Assembly: GCF_016758175.1 (NCBI RefSeq)
Contig: NZ_QYAB01000001.1
Location: 859,256-923,255 of the forward strand
Source of the DNA: Leucobacter zeae
GTDB taxonomy: Bacteria; Actinomycetota; Actinomycetes; Actinomycetales; Microbacteriaceae
DNA length: 64,000 nucleotides
Reading direction: 5' to 3'
The notes under the pieces are model-generated. The model was not told the DNA's origin. It saw only the letters and a program-made list of their open reading frames with translations, and made no database searches. Of this stretch, positions 26,820-35,630 are shown in pieces (position 1 is the first letter of the stretch; the number at the start of each line of letters is the position of its first letter). The position numbers and the translations under genes are program-made.

Positions 26820-28229
26820 CTACTTCGCGACGCCGGGGTGCGTCATCGAGAGCAGGTCGAGCGCCTGATCCAGGTCGGCCTCGCTCACCTCGCCGCGCTC
26901 CACATAGCCGAGGTCGACGACGGCCTCGCGCACGGTGATGCCCTTCTTGACCGAGTGCTTCGCGATCTTCGCGGCGGCCTCGTAGCCGATGAGGCGGTTG
27001 AGCGGGGTGACCGTCGACGGGCTCATGCCGGCGAGGGCAGCGGCGCGCTCGAGGTTGGCCTCGAGGCCCGCGACGGTCTTGTCGGCGAGCACGGTCGAGG
27101 CGTTCGCGAGCAGGCGGATCGACTCGAGCAGCGCGGTGCCCATGACGGGGATCTGCACGTTCAGCTCGAAGGAGCCTGAGGCGCCCGCCCACGCGATGGT
27201 CGCGTCGTTGCCGATGACCCGGGCGCACACCATGAGCACGGCCTCGGGCACGACCGGGTTGACCTTGCCCGGCATGATCGAGGAGCCCGGCTGCAGGTCG
27301 GGGATGTGGAGCTCGGCGAGACCCGTGTTGGGGCCGGAGCCCATCCAGCGGATGTCGTTGTTGATCTTGGTCAGCGAGACCGCGATCGTGCGCAGTGCGC
27401 CCGACGCCTCGACGAGGCCGTCGCGGTTCGCCTGGGCCTCGAAGTGGTTGCGTGCCTCGGTGATGGGCAGGCCGCTCGACTGGGCGATCTCGGCGATGAC
27501 CTTCTCGGGGAAGCCGAGCGGGGTGTTGATGCCGGTGCCGACTGCGGTGCCGCCCTGGGGGACCTCGGCGACGCGCGGGAGGGCCGCGTCGATGCGCTCG
27601 ATGCCGTAGCGGATCTGGGCGGCGAAGCCGCCGAACTCCTGGCCGAGGGTCACGGGCGTCGCGTCCATGAGGTGGGTGCGGCCCGACTTGACGGCGGTCT
27701 TCCACAGCTCGGCCTTGGCCTCGAACGCCTCGGCGAGGTGCGCGAGCGCGGGCTTCAGCTGCTCGATGAGCGCGCCGGTCACCGCGATATGCACCGAGGT
27801 GGGGAACACGTCGTTGGACGACTGCGAGGCGTTGACGTGGTCGTTCGGGTGCACGGGGGCGCCGAGGTGCTTTGTCGCGAGGGTCGAGAGGACCTCGTTC
27901 ATGTTCATGTTCGACGAGGTGCCCGAGCCGGTCTGGTAGGTATCGACCGGGAACATGTCGTGGTGATCGCCCGCGATGATCTCGTCGGCGGCGGCCACGA
28001 TCGCGTCGGCGATCGCGGCGTCCAGGATCCCGAGATCCTTGTTCGCGATCGCCGCGGCGCGCTTGATGCGCGCGAGCGCGACGATCTGAGCCGGTTCGAG
28101 GCCCTTGCCCGAGATCGGGAAGTTCTCGACGGCGCGCTGCGTCTGGGCGGCGTAGAGGGCGTTCTTCGGAACGCGGACCTCGCCCATGGTGTCGTGCTCG
28201 ATGCGGTACTCGGTGTCAGTCACTGTCAT
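26820..28229 (-). CDS. fumC: Fumarate hydratase class II
   Basis: A 469-residue oxygen-stable fumarase, interconverting fumarate and malate in the TCA cycle. Signatures: [31 protein letters not shown], the [17 protein letters not shown] catalytic region, GTGINTP and the superfamily motif [13 protein letters not shown] near residue 317. Length is typical for a homotetrameric class II enzyme. ATG start with a short AAGG site. It is followed on the same strand, going upstream, by a carbonic anhydrase, DUF4245 and xseB genes, a neighbourhood seen in relatives. Confidence 0.97.
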   Translation of the reverse strand: MTVTDTEYRIEHDTMGEVRVPKNALYAAQTQRAVENFPISGKGLEPAQIVALARIKRAAAIANKDLGILDAAIADAIVAAADEIIAGDHHDMFPVDTYQTGSGTSSNMNMNEVLSTLATKHLGAPVHPNDHVNASQSSNDVFPTSVHIAVTGALIEQLKPALAHLAEAFEAKAELWKTAVKSGRTHLMDATPVTLGQEFGGFAAQIRYGIERIDAALPRVAEVPQGGTAVGTGINTPLGFPEKVIAEIAQSSGLPITEARNHFEAQANRDGLVEASGALRTIAVSLTKINNDIRWMGSGPNTGLAELHIPDLQPGSSIMPGKVNPVVPEAVLMVCARVIGNDATIAWAGASGSFELNVQIPVMGTALLESIRLLANASTVLADKTVAGLEANLERAAALAGMSPSTVTPLNRLIGYEAAAKIAKHSVKKGITVREAVVDLGYVERGEVSEADLDQALDLLSMTHPGVAK

Positions 28230-28290
28230 CCTTACTGCTACTCGGCGCCCCGCCCGGTGTTGCGGGATCTGGGGCTGGTGGGGGATCGGG

Positions 28291-28320
28291 ATCCTGCGAC
28301 TCGCTTCGCTCGCGCAGGAT
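28291..28320. repeat. ATCCTGCG...CGCAGGAT hairpin repeat
   Basis: Eight-base arms ATCCTGCG and CGCAGGAT enclose ACTCGCTTCGCTCG. The element lies in the 169-bp gap before fumC and recurs almost identically at 62511-62540. Confidence 0.75.
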
Positions 28321-28398
28321 GACGGTCGGGTGGCTCGGGCCTCGCAGCGCCTCGTCGGGAAGCGCCCCGGGGTCTGTTCTGGTCGGTCGGAGTCGGGT

Positions 28399-29073
28399 TC
28401 AGGCCGGGTCGGTCAGCTCGATGTCGAGGTGCCCGACGGCGATGTAGGGCACCGCGCGGCCCTCGGTCAGCCGGTACTGGCAGCCGACGATGCCGAGTTC
28501 GCCGCGGTCCACGGCCGCGCTGATCGCGGGGGAGTTGCGGATCAGCTCGTTGACCGTCGAGGCGAGGTGGATCCGGCCGACGAGGTTCGGATCGAGCTGT
28601 CCCGGCTCGACGTAGGGGGAATCCCGCTGCTCGCGGTGCCAGAGCTGCTGGACCGACGGGCGGATCGGCGCGAGCGTGTTGCCGACGGCCTCCGTGACCG
28701 TCGCGGGCTCGCGGCCCGACTGATCGATCGCGGCGGCGACGGCGCCGCAGGAGTCGTGGGCCAGCACGACGATCAGGGCCGAACCGAGCGCCGTGACCGC
28801 GTACTCCATCGAGGCCGTGATGGACTCGGCGACGACGTGCCCCATGTTGCGGGCGATGAAGAGGTCGCCGAGGCCGCAGTCGAAGATGATCTCGGCGGCG
28901 AGCCGCGAGTCGGCGCAGCCGAAGAGGGCGACGTCGGGCGTCTGCGAGTTGACCAGCTCGGAGCGGCGCTCGACGTCCTGGTTCGGATGCCGCGACGCGC
29001 CGTTCACGAAGCGTTCGTTGCCGGCGATGAAGGTCTCCCAGGCCTGCTGGGGAGAGACGCGGGGTGCGGTCAT
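28399..29073 (-). CDS. Beta-class carbonic anhydrase
   Basis: A 224-residue zinc enzyme interconverting CO2 and bicarbonate. Zinc ligands: Cys53 in GCADSRL (with the Asp55-Arg57 dyad), His106 and Cys109 in [19 protein letters not shown] and [13 protein letters not shown] complete the beta-CA fold. The ATG abuts the stop of the DUF4245 gene with no gap, so both are probably translated from one message. Bicarbonate supply for carboxylases is the usual role. Confidence 0.93.
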   Translation of the reverse strand: MTAPRVSPQQAWETFIAGNERFVNGASRHPNQDVERRSELVNSQTPDVALFGCADSRLAAEIIFDCGLGDLFIARNMGHVVAESITASMEYAVTALGSALIVVLAHDSCGAVAAAIDQSGREPATVTEAVGNTLAPIRPSVQQLWHREQRDSPYVEPGQLDPNLVGRIHLASTVNELIRNSPAISAAVDRGELGIVGCQYRLTEGRAVPYIAVGHLDIELTDPA

Positions 29074-29805
29074 CTAGGACTCCTTCGAGGGTTCGGGTGA
29101 GGACTCGGCGGGCTCCTCCGCGGTCGGGAGGGGCTGCGCCGTTTCGAGGGACTTCGCGACGGACGCCGCGAGCACGCGCAGGTTCGCCGGGGTATCGGTG
29201 CCGTAGACGAGGATCGTGTCTCCCTGCCACTCGCCCTGCAGGGCGAACAGCACGTTCGACTGCTCGCGATCCCGGTCGCCGTGCTCGTAGACGATCCAGT
29301 GGATCCCCTCGATCTGCTCGTCGCCGGTGGGCACCTGCCCCTCGAGCTGCTGCGCGATCCAGGTCTCGTCCACCGGAGCGCCGTCGGCAGTGAACGCCTG
29401 GACGACGGCGGCGTAGGCCTCGGTCCCGGTCGCGGCGTCGACGGTCGTGTAGTTCACGTGCCACGACGAGACGCCGCCGCTGCCGCGGAGTTCCGCCTGC
29501 TTCGCCTTCCATTCCGCGGGGACCTGCGGCGCGGCGAGCGGTCGGGCCGCGCTCGGGGCCGCGCTCTCGGCGAGCTCGGCGACGTCGACCGAACGGTCCT
29601 TGAAGACGTCCTCGCCCGGCTGGGTCAGCAGGAAGATCACGAGGACCATGCCCATGCTCACGAGCAGTGAGAAGACCAGGTTGTTGACGGTCTTGCGCTG
29701 CTTGTAGAGGCGGCTGTTCTCTGCCTTGCGGAAGGCGGTCTCCCGGGGCGTCTCGGGGCGGCCGAGCTCGGCGACGATCGCCGGCGGCTTCTGCTGCTTC
29801 GCCAT
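29074..29805 (-). CDS. DUF4245-domain membrane-anchored protein
   Basis: A 243-residue actinobacterial protein with one membrane segment (NNLVFSLLVSMGMVLVIFLL, about residues 41-60) and an external domain with SSWHVNYTTVD and IHWIVYEHGDRD, a DUF4245 hallmark. The C-terminal tail is acidic and proline-rich. Function is unknown; members usually sit between xseB or glpX and neighbouring housekeeping genes, as here. It is separated from xseB by 3 bp and from the carbonic anhydrase by none. Confidence 0.88.
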   Translation of the reverse strand: MAKQQKPPAIVAELGRPETPRETAFRKAENSRLYKQRKTVNNLVFSLLVSMGMVLVIFLLTQPGEDVFKDRSVDVAELAESAAPSAARPLAAPQVPAEWKAKQAELRGSGGVSSWHVNYTTVDAATGTEAYAAVVQAFTADGAPVDETWIAQQLEGQVPTGDEQIEGIHWIVYEHGDRDREQSNVLFALQGEWQGDTILVYGTDTPANLRVLAASVAKSLETAQPLPTAEEPAESSPEPSKES

Positions 29806-29808
29806 GGC

Positions 29809-30051
29809 CTACGCGTCGTCCCCGTTCTTCGCGGCGGCGGCCGCGTCCGTGCGCGCGGCCTCGAGTCGCTGTTTCGCGCCGATCAGCCACTCCTCGCAGC
29901 GCGCGGCGAGCGCCTCGCCCCGCTCCCAGAGCCGCAGCGACTCCTCGAGGGTGATGCCGCCCTGTTCGAGCTTGCCGACCACCTGCACGAGCTCGTCGCG
30001 CGCCTCCTCGTAGCTGAGGGCGGCGGGATCCGGGGTCTCGGGCGCAGACAT
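29809..30051 (-). CDS. xseB: Exodeoxyribonuclease VII small subunit
   Basis: An 80-residue helical subunit that joins XseA to form exonuclease VII, which trims single-stranded DNA in repair. [38 protein letters not shown] is the family core in residues 13-50, with the SYEEA and LEESL signatures. Start ATG at 30051; a -10 hexamer TAGACT (30059-30064) lies 7 nt upstream. The partner xseA, usually adjacent, lies 1.9 kb away on the same strand, separated by an opposite-strand gene and a repeat island. Confidence 0.95.
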   Translation of the reverse strand: MSAPETPDPAALSYEEARDELVQVVGKLEQGGITLEESLRLWERGEALAARCEEWLIGAKQRLEAARTDAAAAAKNGDDA

Positions 30052-30058
30052 GGCTCCC

Positions 30059-30064
30059 AGTCTA
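30059..30064 (-). promoter_or_regulatory. -10 hexamer TAGACT for the xseB operon
   Basis: Ends 7 nt before the xseB ATG. It gives xseB, DUF4245 and carbonic anhydrase a promoter independent of xseA. Confidence 0.5.
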
Positions 30065-30202
30065 CCGCCGCTCGCATGCGCGTCGGTCGGGCGTCGCGCG
30101 GCCGGCGTGCGCGCACGTATGCGCCGCAGGCGCGTGCGCCCGGACGCGCGGCATAGGAAAATGCGGGCGGCGGCCTCGGAGCGCCACAGTGCCGAGCGTC
30201 GT

Positions 30203-30208
30203 TAGAGT
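30203..30208 (+). promoter_or_regulatory. -10 hexamer TAGAGT, leaderless start
   Basis: Ends 6 nt before the ATG at 30215. Confidence 0.45.
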
Positions 30209-30214
30209 GGCCGT

Positions 30215-31360
30215 ATGCTGCGACTCGTCTTCTTCTTGAGCGTCGGAATCGTCCTGGGCAGCATCGTGGCGCAGGTCGTCGGGCCGCCCGGCGCCGGCGT
30301 GTGGGGGATGCCGGTCGGCATCACGCTCGCGGCGCTGTCCGGCACGTTCATCATGATCGCGAAGTCGATGCGCGGCGTGCAGCTGCCGTCGTCGCGGCAG
30401 GTCGCCGCGGCCCGCGACGCCGGCCGGCTCGCGGTCTGCAGGATCGACGTGCTGCGGCAGACCGGCACGCGGATCAACGACCAGCCGCTCTGCGAGCTCG
30501 AGCTCACGGTGCAGCCTCGGGCCGGCGAGGCCTTCCGCACCATGACCCGGATCGTGGTTCCGGTCACCGCCGTGCCCGGAGTCCAGCCGGGTGCGCGCCG
30601 CGTCGTCGCACGGCTCACCGCGGACGGTCCCGAGGTCGCGCTGCTCGACGACGACGCATCGGCTTGGAGCGACGTCGAGATCCCGCCCGTCGCCGCGGCC
30701 GGTCAGCTGAAGACCCCCGAGCCGGGCGTGATCCGGGCCGACGGCACCCGCCGCGGGCCGATCGTTGGCGTGGGCGCCCGGGGACGCGTGCTGCGCTACA
30801 TCGTCTTCGCGGTCGTGCTCGTCGCTGGCGCCGGGGTCGTCGTGATGCCCTACCGCGCCGGGCTGATGCAGACTGTCGCGGCGCTGCAGGACGGCCGGCT
30901 GCACGCGGACCTGCGCCAGCCGGGGCCGCTCGCGGAGGCGGTCTCGGCGCTCGAGCGCGAGATCGGCCACGGCACGGTGTCGAACGTCGTGGTCTTCGAC
31001 GACATGATCACGGTCGAGGCCCCGCTCGTCCCGGGCGAGCGGGCGAGCGATGACTGGATCTACCGCGGCGGCGTCGTCGAGCACCGGGGTCCGTCGACGA
31101 TCCAGCCAGACGACGTCGGCGAGCAGTTCGAGCTCTCGGACGTCGACTGGTCGGCGCTCATGCCCGCGGTGCGCGAGGCGAGCGGACTCACGGATGTCGC
31201 GAGCAACGACGAGACGGCGTTCTCGATCAGCCGGGGGTTCGATGGGCCGGAGGGGCCGACAGGAGTCGAGGTGCGCTTCTCGTTCGACGACCCGTACCAC
31301 TCGGCGTGGTTCCGGATGCACGCCGACGGCAGCGGCCTGGAACTCACGAGCGAGGACTGA
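30215..31360 (+). CDS. Two-segment membrane protein of unknown function
   Basis: A 381-residue protein not recognised as a named family. Residues 1-45 form two closely spaced hydrophobic helices (LVFFLSVGIVLGSIVAQVVG and a second at 29-47); residues 50-180 a soluble beta domain that includes RLAVCRIDVLRQTGTRINDQPLCELEL, a form seen in actinobacterial proteins with short SHOCT-like or PH-like modules; a third helix at about 195-215 (YIVFAVVLVAGAGVVVMPY) precedes a 165-residue external domain. The start is set by a leaderless -10. It lies on the plus strand between xseB and xseA, which are otherwise neighbours in bacteria. Confidence 0.72.
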   Translation: MLRLVFFLSVGIVLGSIVAQVVGPPGAGVWGMPVGITLAALSGTFIMIAKSMRGVQLPSSRQVAAARDAGRLAVCRIDVLRQTGTRINDQPLCELELTVQPRAGEAFRTMTRIVVPVTAVPGVQPGARRVVARLTADGPEVALLDDDASAWSDVEIPPVAAAGQLKTPEPGVIRADGTRRGPIVGVGARGRVLRYIVFAVVLVAGAGVVVMPYRAGLMQTVAALQDGRLHADLRQPGPLAEAVSALEREIGHGTVSNVVVFDDMITVEAPLVPGERASDDWIYRGGVVEHRGPSTIQPDDVGEQFELSDVDWSALMPAVREASGLTDVASNDETAFSISRGFDGPEGPTGVEVRFSFDDPYHSAWFRMHADGSGLELTSED

Positions 31361-31591
31361 GCAGCGGTCGGGGCACCGCACCTTCCGGCGGTGCCAGCGG
31401 GTGCAGGGATCCGCGGGCGGGTGCGTGAGTGCGCGAGCTCCGCGGGTTTCGGGGTGTGCGGGTCTTCGGGGTGCGCGATGCTCGGGGTGTGCGGACTCTC
31501 GGTGTTCGCAGATGCGCGGGGTGCGCGGGTGCTCGGAGGTTCGCAGATGCTCGGGGGTTCGTCGGTTCGTGGGATCCCGGATCGCCCACCT

Positions 31592-31697
31592 CCCGCGACT
31601 GGAGTGCGCCGGCCCACCGCCCGCAACCGGAGTTCGCCGGCTCGCCTCCCGCAACCGGAGTTCGCCGGCTCGCCTCCCGCAACCGCAGTTCGCCGAC
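31592..31697. repeat. 28-bp tandem repeats
   Basis: Two identical units start at 31620 and 31648 (core CCCGCAACCGGAGTTCGCCG). A diverged unit before them starts near 31592 and a partial unit after them at 31676. The last unit abuts the 60-bp inverted repeat, as the 18-bp array does at copy 1. Confidence 0.85.
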
Positions 31698-31757
31698 CCA
31701 CTACGTATCCGTCGAGATGGCATCGGCGCCGATGCCATCTCGACGGGCCGGTAGTGG
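31698..31757. repeat. 60-bp inverted repeat, copy 3, with a perfect 38-bp core palindrome
   Basis: Arms 31698-31724 and 31731-31757 flank the centre GGCGCC. The inner 38 bp (31709-31746) are a perfect palindrome centred on GGC|GCC; only the bases next to the outer CCACTAC differ. Same 27-6-27 geometry as copies 1 and 2. Confidence 0.9.
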
Positions 31758-31881
31758 CTCGTCGGGTCGAGAGGTCGGGTCGGTAGTGGGTCGTCGGCAA
31801 AGGACGGGCCGGTAGTGGGTCGGCGGGGTCGGGTGGCGGGCCGGTAGTGGGTCGTCGGGTCCAAGGGACGGGCCAGTGGGG
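31758..31881. repeat. Array of single right arms of the 60-bp repeat
   Basis: GGTAGTGG-type ends recur at 31783, 31812 and 31844 after the full copy's own at 31751, 29-32 bp apart, and end in a decayed GGCCAGTGGG. Each follows a GTCGGG or GACGGGCC run, matching one arm only. Confidence 0.65.
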
Positions 31882-31983
31882 CCGCAGACCGGAGGCCTGA
31901 GATATGGGGTCTGAGATCGGTGGCTGGGGCCGGGTTTGGCGCAGGGTGGCGGGCCGGCGTCGGTGCTGCGATCCGTCTCCGGT

Positions 31984-33225
31984 CTACGCGGCGGGGCCGC
32001 CCGAGGTCGCCGAGATGCGCCCGCCGGCGAGGGCGATGCTGATCCCCGCCCCGGCGGGGGCGTCGGAGGGATCGCGCAGCACCGCGCCAGCCGATCCGCC
32101 GCCGTCGACCAGTTGCGCGATCGCGTACCCGCGCTCGAGCGTCGCCTGGGGCGAGAGCGCCGACAGGCGGGCACGCACCTCCGCGAGGGACCGGGCCCGA
32201 TCCTCGACCGCCCGGTCCGCCAGCTCCGCGCCGCGCGCCGCCCAGCGCACGAGCTCGTCGGCGCGCTCGTCGACGATACGCATCGGCTGTGCGAGCACAG
32301 GGCGTCCGCGCAGCTGCGCGATGCGGTCGGATTCGTGCGCGAGCAGGTGGCCGAGCCTGCCGCTCAGGCGGGCGCGGGCCTGATCCAGCCCCGCGAGCTC
32401 CTCGCCGACGTCGGGCACGACCCGCTTCGCGGCGTCGGTCGGGGTCGAGGCGCGCAGATCCGCCACCTCGTCGAGCAGCGGGCGATCCGCCTCGTGCCCG
32501 ATCGCGCTCACGAGCGGCGTCGTCGCCGCGGCCGCGGCGCGCACCACGCGCTCGTCGCTGAAGGGCAGCAGGTTCTGGAAGTCGCCGCCGCCGCGGGCGA
32601 CGATGATCACGTCGACATCGGGGTTCCGATCCAGAGCCTCGATCCCCGCGACGACCTCGGCCGCCGCCCGGTCGCCCTGCACGGCGGCGTAGTGGATCTC
32701 GAAGCGCACGCCCGGCCAGCGCAGCGTCGCGTTGCGCACGACGTCCTTCTCGGCGTCGGAGTCACGGCCGGTCACGAGTCCGATGCGGTGCGGCAGGAAC
32801 GGCAGCCGGCGCTTGCGCTCGACCGCGAAGAGCCCCTCGGACTGCAGCTGGCGGCGCAGTCGTTCGAGCCGCTCGAGCAGTTCTCCGATGCCCACGTGCG
32901 AGAGCTCGAAGACCTGCACGGTCAGCGATCCGCCCTTGACCCAGAAGTTCGGCTTGACGAGGGCCACGACGCGGTCGCCCTGCGCGAACTCGCTCGTCAG
33001 CCTGCCCGCGACCGAGCGCCAGACGGTGAAGCTGACGGTGGCGTCCTGCGCCAGATCGCGGAGCTTGCCGTAGACGTGGCCGCCGCGCACCTGCCACTGC
33101 GTGATCTCGCCCTCGATCCAGACCTGTCCGAGCCGGTCGATCCACGCGGCGATCTTCTCGCTCATCAGGGCGACGGGCCACGGGGCCTCGCGGGTCGCCG
33201 GGGATCCGGATCCTGCCTCTGCCAT
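31984..33225 (-). CDS. xseA: Exodeoxyribonuclease VII large subunit
   Basis: A 413-residue catalytic subunit of exonuclease VII. N-terminal OB-fold about residues 20-115 ([22 protein letters not shown]), then the XseA catalytic domain with [56 protein letters not shown] and [27 protein letters not shown], followed by a long helical region and [13 protein letters not shown] at 33225 is chosen: the family begins within 25 residues of the OB-fold, although the frame stays open upstream. The usual neighbour xseB is 1.9 kb downstream. Confidence 0.96.
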   Translation of the reverse strand: MAEAGSGSPATREAPWPVALMSEKIAAWIDRLGQVWIEGEITQWQVRGGHVYGKLRDLAQDATVSFTVWRSVAGRLTSEFAQGDRVVALVKPNFWVKGGSLTVQVFELSHVGIGELLERLERLRRQLQSEGLFAVERKRRLPFLPHRIGLVTGRDSDAEKDVVRNATLRWPGVRFEIHYAAVQGDRAAAEVVAGIEALDRNPDVDVIIVARGGGDFQNLLPFSDERVVRAAAAATTPLVSAIGHEADRPLLDEVADLRASTPTDAAKRVVPDVGEELAGLDQARARLSGRLGHLLAHESDRIAQLRGRPVLAQPMRIVDERADELVRWAARGAELADRAVEDRARSLAEVRARLSALSPQATLERGYAIAQLVDGGGSAGAVLRDPSDAPAGAGISIALAGGRISATSGGPAA

Positions 33226-33384
33226 GCGCACCACCCTACCCGCGGGGTCGCCGTGTGCGGGTCGCCTTCCGCGGGTCCGGGGCAGGGCGCCCCGCGGATC
33301 CGTAGCGGGCTCGCTGCCCAGCCTCGACGGTCCGCCGCCTCGTCGCGCGGCCGTACCTCCGCCTCGCCCATTCCCTGTCACACC

Positions 33385-33451
33385 GTAGGGGATCTGCCGG
33401 TCATGTGCCTTTCGGCGTCCGATGGCGGCATACGGATCGCCGATCCCAGAC
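33385..33451. repeat. 67-bp inverted repeat, second family, copy A
   Basis: 23-nt arms at 33385-33407 (contains GGGATCTGCCGGTC) and 33429-33451 (contains CATACGGATCGCCGATCCCA) are imperfect inverses around a 21-nt centre. Copy B is 182 bp downstream. Confidence 0.7.
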
Positions 33452-33566
33452 GGATTGAGCGCGGCCGCGTGCTCTGGACGCGGTCTGGCGCCCTCCGGCG
33501 CGCCCTGGCACCCTCTGGTGCCCTCTGGCGCCCTCCCGCGGGTGACGGCCCGCTGCGCCGCGAATC

Positions 33567-33632
33567 GTATGGGATCTGCCGGTCGTATGGTGCGAGGGGG
33601 CGCAGACGACATACGGATTGCCGATCCCAGAC
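33567..33632. repeat. 66-bp inverted repeat, second family, copy B
   Basis: Arms 33567-33589 (GTATGGGATCTGCCGGTC...) and 33610-33632 (CATACGGATTGCCGATCCCA...) flank a 20-nt centre. The arms are nearly identical to those of copy A while the centres are unrelated. Confidence 0.7.
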
Positions 33633-33746
33633 GAATTGCCGCGGCCTTCGGCCCTCCGCCCCAGGACCCGGCCCTCCGCCCGCCGCCCCCCTGCCCGCGC
33701 CCGACCGTGCCGGGTCGCCGGTCCGGATCCGCGCAGGAACGAACGG

Positions 33747-33752
33747 TAGAAT
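33747..33752 (+). promoter_or_regulatory. -10 hexamer TAGAAT for ispH
   Basis: Ends 7 nt before the ispH ATG, giving a leaderless or near-leaderless message. Confidence 0.5.
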
Positions 33753-33759
33753 CGGGCGC

Positions 33760-34854
33760 ATGAGTGACACCGCCAGCCTGCCCGATCAGCGCACTATCGG
33801 GGCCCCCGTCGTGAGCCTCGCCATGCCGCGGCTGCGTCGCCAGGCGGGCCGACTGAAGGATCTGCCGGTCGACGGCGAGAAGCAGGTGCTGCTCGCCGCT
33901 CCGCGCGGCTACTGCGCCGGCGTGGATCGCGCGGTCGTCGCGGTGGAGAAGGCGCTCGACCGGTTCGGCGCCCCCGTCTACGTGCGCAAGCAGATCGTGC
34001 ACAACGTGCATGTCGTGAACACGCTCGAGAAGATGGGCGCCATCTTCGTGGACGAGGTGGACGAGGTGCCCGAGGGGGCGAACGTGGTCTTCTCGGCGCA
34101 CGGCGTTTCGCCCGCGGTCGTGCAGGGCGCCGCCGATCGCGGGTTGCACGCGATCGACGCCACGTGCCCGCTGGTCACGAAGGTGCACCGCGAGGCCGTG
34201 CGCTTCGCGAAGCAGGACCTCGAGATCCTGCTCATCGGCCACACCGGGCACGAGGAGGTCGAGGGGACGGCGGGGGAGGCTCCCGACCACATCACGATCG
34301 TGAACTCCCCTGAGGACGTCGACACCCTCGAGGTGAAGAACCCCGACAAGCTCGTCTGGCTCTCGCAGACCACGCTGTCGGTCGACGAGACCATGGAGAC
34401 GGTGCGCCGGCTGCGCGAGAAGTTCCCGAACCTGCAGGATCCTCCGAGCGACGACATCTGCTACGCGACGCAGAACCGCCAGGTGGCCATCAAGCAGATC
34501 GCCCCGCAGGCCGATGTCGTGATCGTCGTCGGGTCCTCGAACTCGTCGAACTCCGTGCGCCTCAAGGAGGTCGCGCTCGAGTACGGGGCGAAGTCGGCCT
34601 ACCGCGTCGACTTCGCGAGCGAGGTACGGCAGGAGTGGCTGGACGGTGCACGCACGATCGGCGTCACGAGCGGCGCCTCGGTGCCCGAGGTGCTCGTGCA
34701 GGAGCTGCTCGACGACCTCGCCGATGCCGGCTACTCCGATGTGCGGGCGACCGTCACCGCGGAGGAGGACCTCGTCTTCTCGCTGCCCAAGGAGCTGCGC
34801 CAGGACGCCGAGGGCAAGCGCGACGCCCGCGCGCTGGGCGGCCGCGTCCGGTGA
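33760..34854 (+). CDS. ispH: 4-Hydroxy-3-methylbut-2-enyl diphosphate reductase
   Basis: A 364-residue iron-sulfur enzyme of the MEP pathway, forming IPP and DMAPP. The three cluster-binding cysteines are visible: Cys52 in [12 protein letters not shown], Cys136 in [11 protein letters not shown] and Cys234 in [32 protein letters not shown] and [17 protein letters not shown] match the family. About 40 extra residues precede the conserved core, as in other actinobacteria. ATG at 33760 fits the -10 hexamer just upstream. Confidence 0.96.
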   Translation: MSDTASLPDQRTIGAPVVSLAMPRLRRQAGRLKDLPVDGEKQVLLAAPRGYCAGVDRAVVAVEKALDRFGAPVYVRKQIVHNVHVVNTLEKMGAIFVDEVDEVPEGANVVFSAHGVSPAVVQGAADRGLHAIDATCPLVTKVHREAVRFAKQDLEILLIGHTGHEEVEGTAGEAPDHITIVNSPEDVDTLEVKNPDKLVWLSQTTLSVDETMETVRRLREKFPNLQDPPSDDICYATQNRQVAIKQIAPQADVVIVVGSSNSSNSVRLKEVALEYGAKSAYRVDFASEVRQEWLDGARTIGVTSGASVPEVLVQELLDDLADAGYSDVRATVTAEEDLVFSLPKELRQDAEGKRDARALGGRVR

Positions 34855-34946
34855 CGACGGATCGGTCCTGATCCCGCCTTCGCGTATCGCGAGCGTATGA
34901 TCCGGCGCGTACGCCCCGGCAACACGGGCGCTGGTGGACTGGGATC

Positions 34947-35594
34947 ATGTTCGCAACGCATCCCACCTGGAAGACCCCGCTCGTCATCGCCATCGCCGGA
35001 ACCGCGCTCGCCGGAGGGCTCGTCCTCCTGGCATGCTCCGGTCTCTCCGCCGCGGCGTCGACCGACCCGAGCGGGCCGACCGGCGGCGTCGATGGGCTCG
35101 CGGGGGTCCTCGCCGGCGCGGCGGGGACCGACGCGCCCCTCGAGGCGCCGGGCCCGGGCGGCGACGGATCCATCGACGACGAGAACGGGATCGCGGTCGA
35201 CGCCGACCACGCGGCGATCGCCGGCCTCGCCCCCGAGCTCCGCGCGGCCGTGCAGGCGGCCGCGGCCCGGGCCGCGGAAGAGGGGATCGAGCTCAGGGTC
35301 ACCTCGGGCTGGCGCTCAGCCGAACTCCAGGAGACGCTGCTGAGCGACGCGATCGGCCAGTACGGCAGCGAGTCCGAGGCGCGCCGGTGGGTCGACACCC
35401 CCGAGCGCTCCCAGCACGTCGTCGGCGACGCGGTCGATATCGGCGGACTGGAGGCCGCCCTGTGGGTCGGCCAGCACGGATCCGAGTTCGGGCTCTGCCA
35501 GACGTACGCGAACGAGAACTGGCACTTCGAGCTGGCCGCAGACGCCGACGGCGTGTGCCCGATGCCCTACGCCGATGCCACGGACCGGCCGTAG
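34947..35594 (+). CDS. M15-family D-alanyl-D-alanine carboxypeptidase-like protein
   Basis: A 215-residue exported peptidase of the VanY/DacB M15B group, trimming peptidoglycan stem peptides. N-terminal hydrophobic helix at about 12-29 ends in LLACSG, a possible lipobox with the cysteine at 30. The catalytic domain has TSGWRSAELQETLL, the zinc motif SQHVVGDAVDIGG (HxxxxxxD) and NWHFEL (third ligand histidine). The region between, Gly/Pro/Asp-rich, is a linker. It stands alone between ispH and a convergent DUF gene. Lipoprotein or signal-anchor form is undecided. Confidence 0.88.
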   Translation: MFATHPTWKTPLVIAIAGTALAGGLVLLACSGLSAAASTDPSGPTGGVDGLAGVLAGAAGTDAPLEAPGPGGDGSIDDENGIAVDADHAAIAGLAPELRAAVQAAAARAAEEGIELRVTSGWRSAELQETLLSDAIGQYGSESEARRWVDTPERSQHVVGDAVDIGGLEAALWVGQHGSEFGLCQTYANENWHFELAADADGVCPMPYADATDRP

Positions 35595-35630
35595 GCCCGC
35601 CCGTGGCATCGGAATGGGCGGAGGCGCGGA

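Larger units (their letters stand above)
31361..31983. other. Non-coding repeat island C (623 bp)
   Basis: No credible gene between two convergent 3' ends. It holds a G/T-rich stretch with repeated GTTCGCAGATGC and GGGTGTGCGG units (31400-31570), 28-bp tandem repeats (31592-31697), a full 60-bp inverted repeat (31698-31757) and a row of decayed single arms to about 31880. Confidence 0.7.
33226..33759. other. Divergent non-coding region between xseA and ispH (534 bp)
   Basis: No credible gene. It contains two 66-67 bp inverted repeats, short repeats around TCTGGCGCCCTC (33490-33540), and the ispH promoter at its right end. Confidence 0.65.

Noticed and set aside
31060-31864. Minus-strand frames through island C
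   Set aside because: They consist of repeat translations (PTTHYRP, AGGEPANS units) and have no start or codon support.
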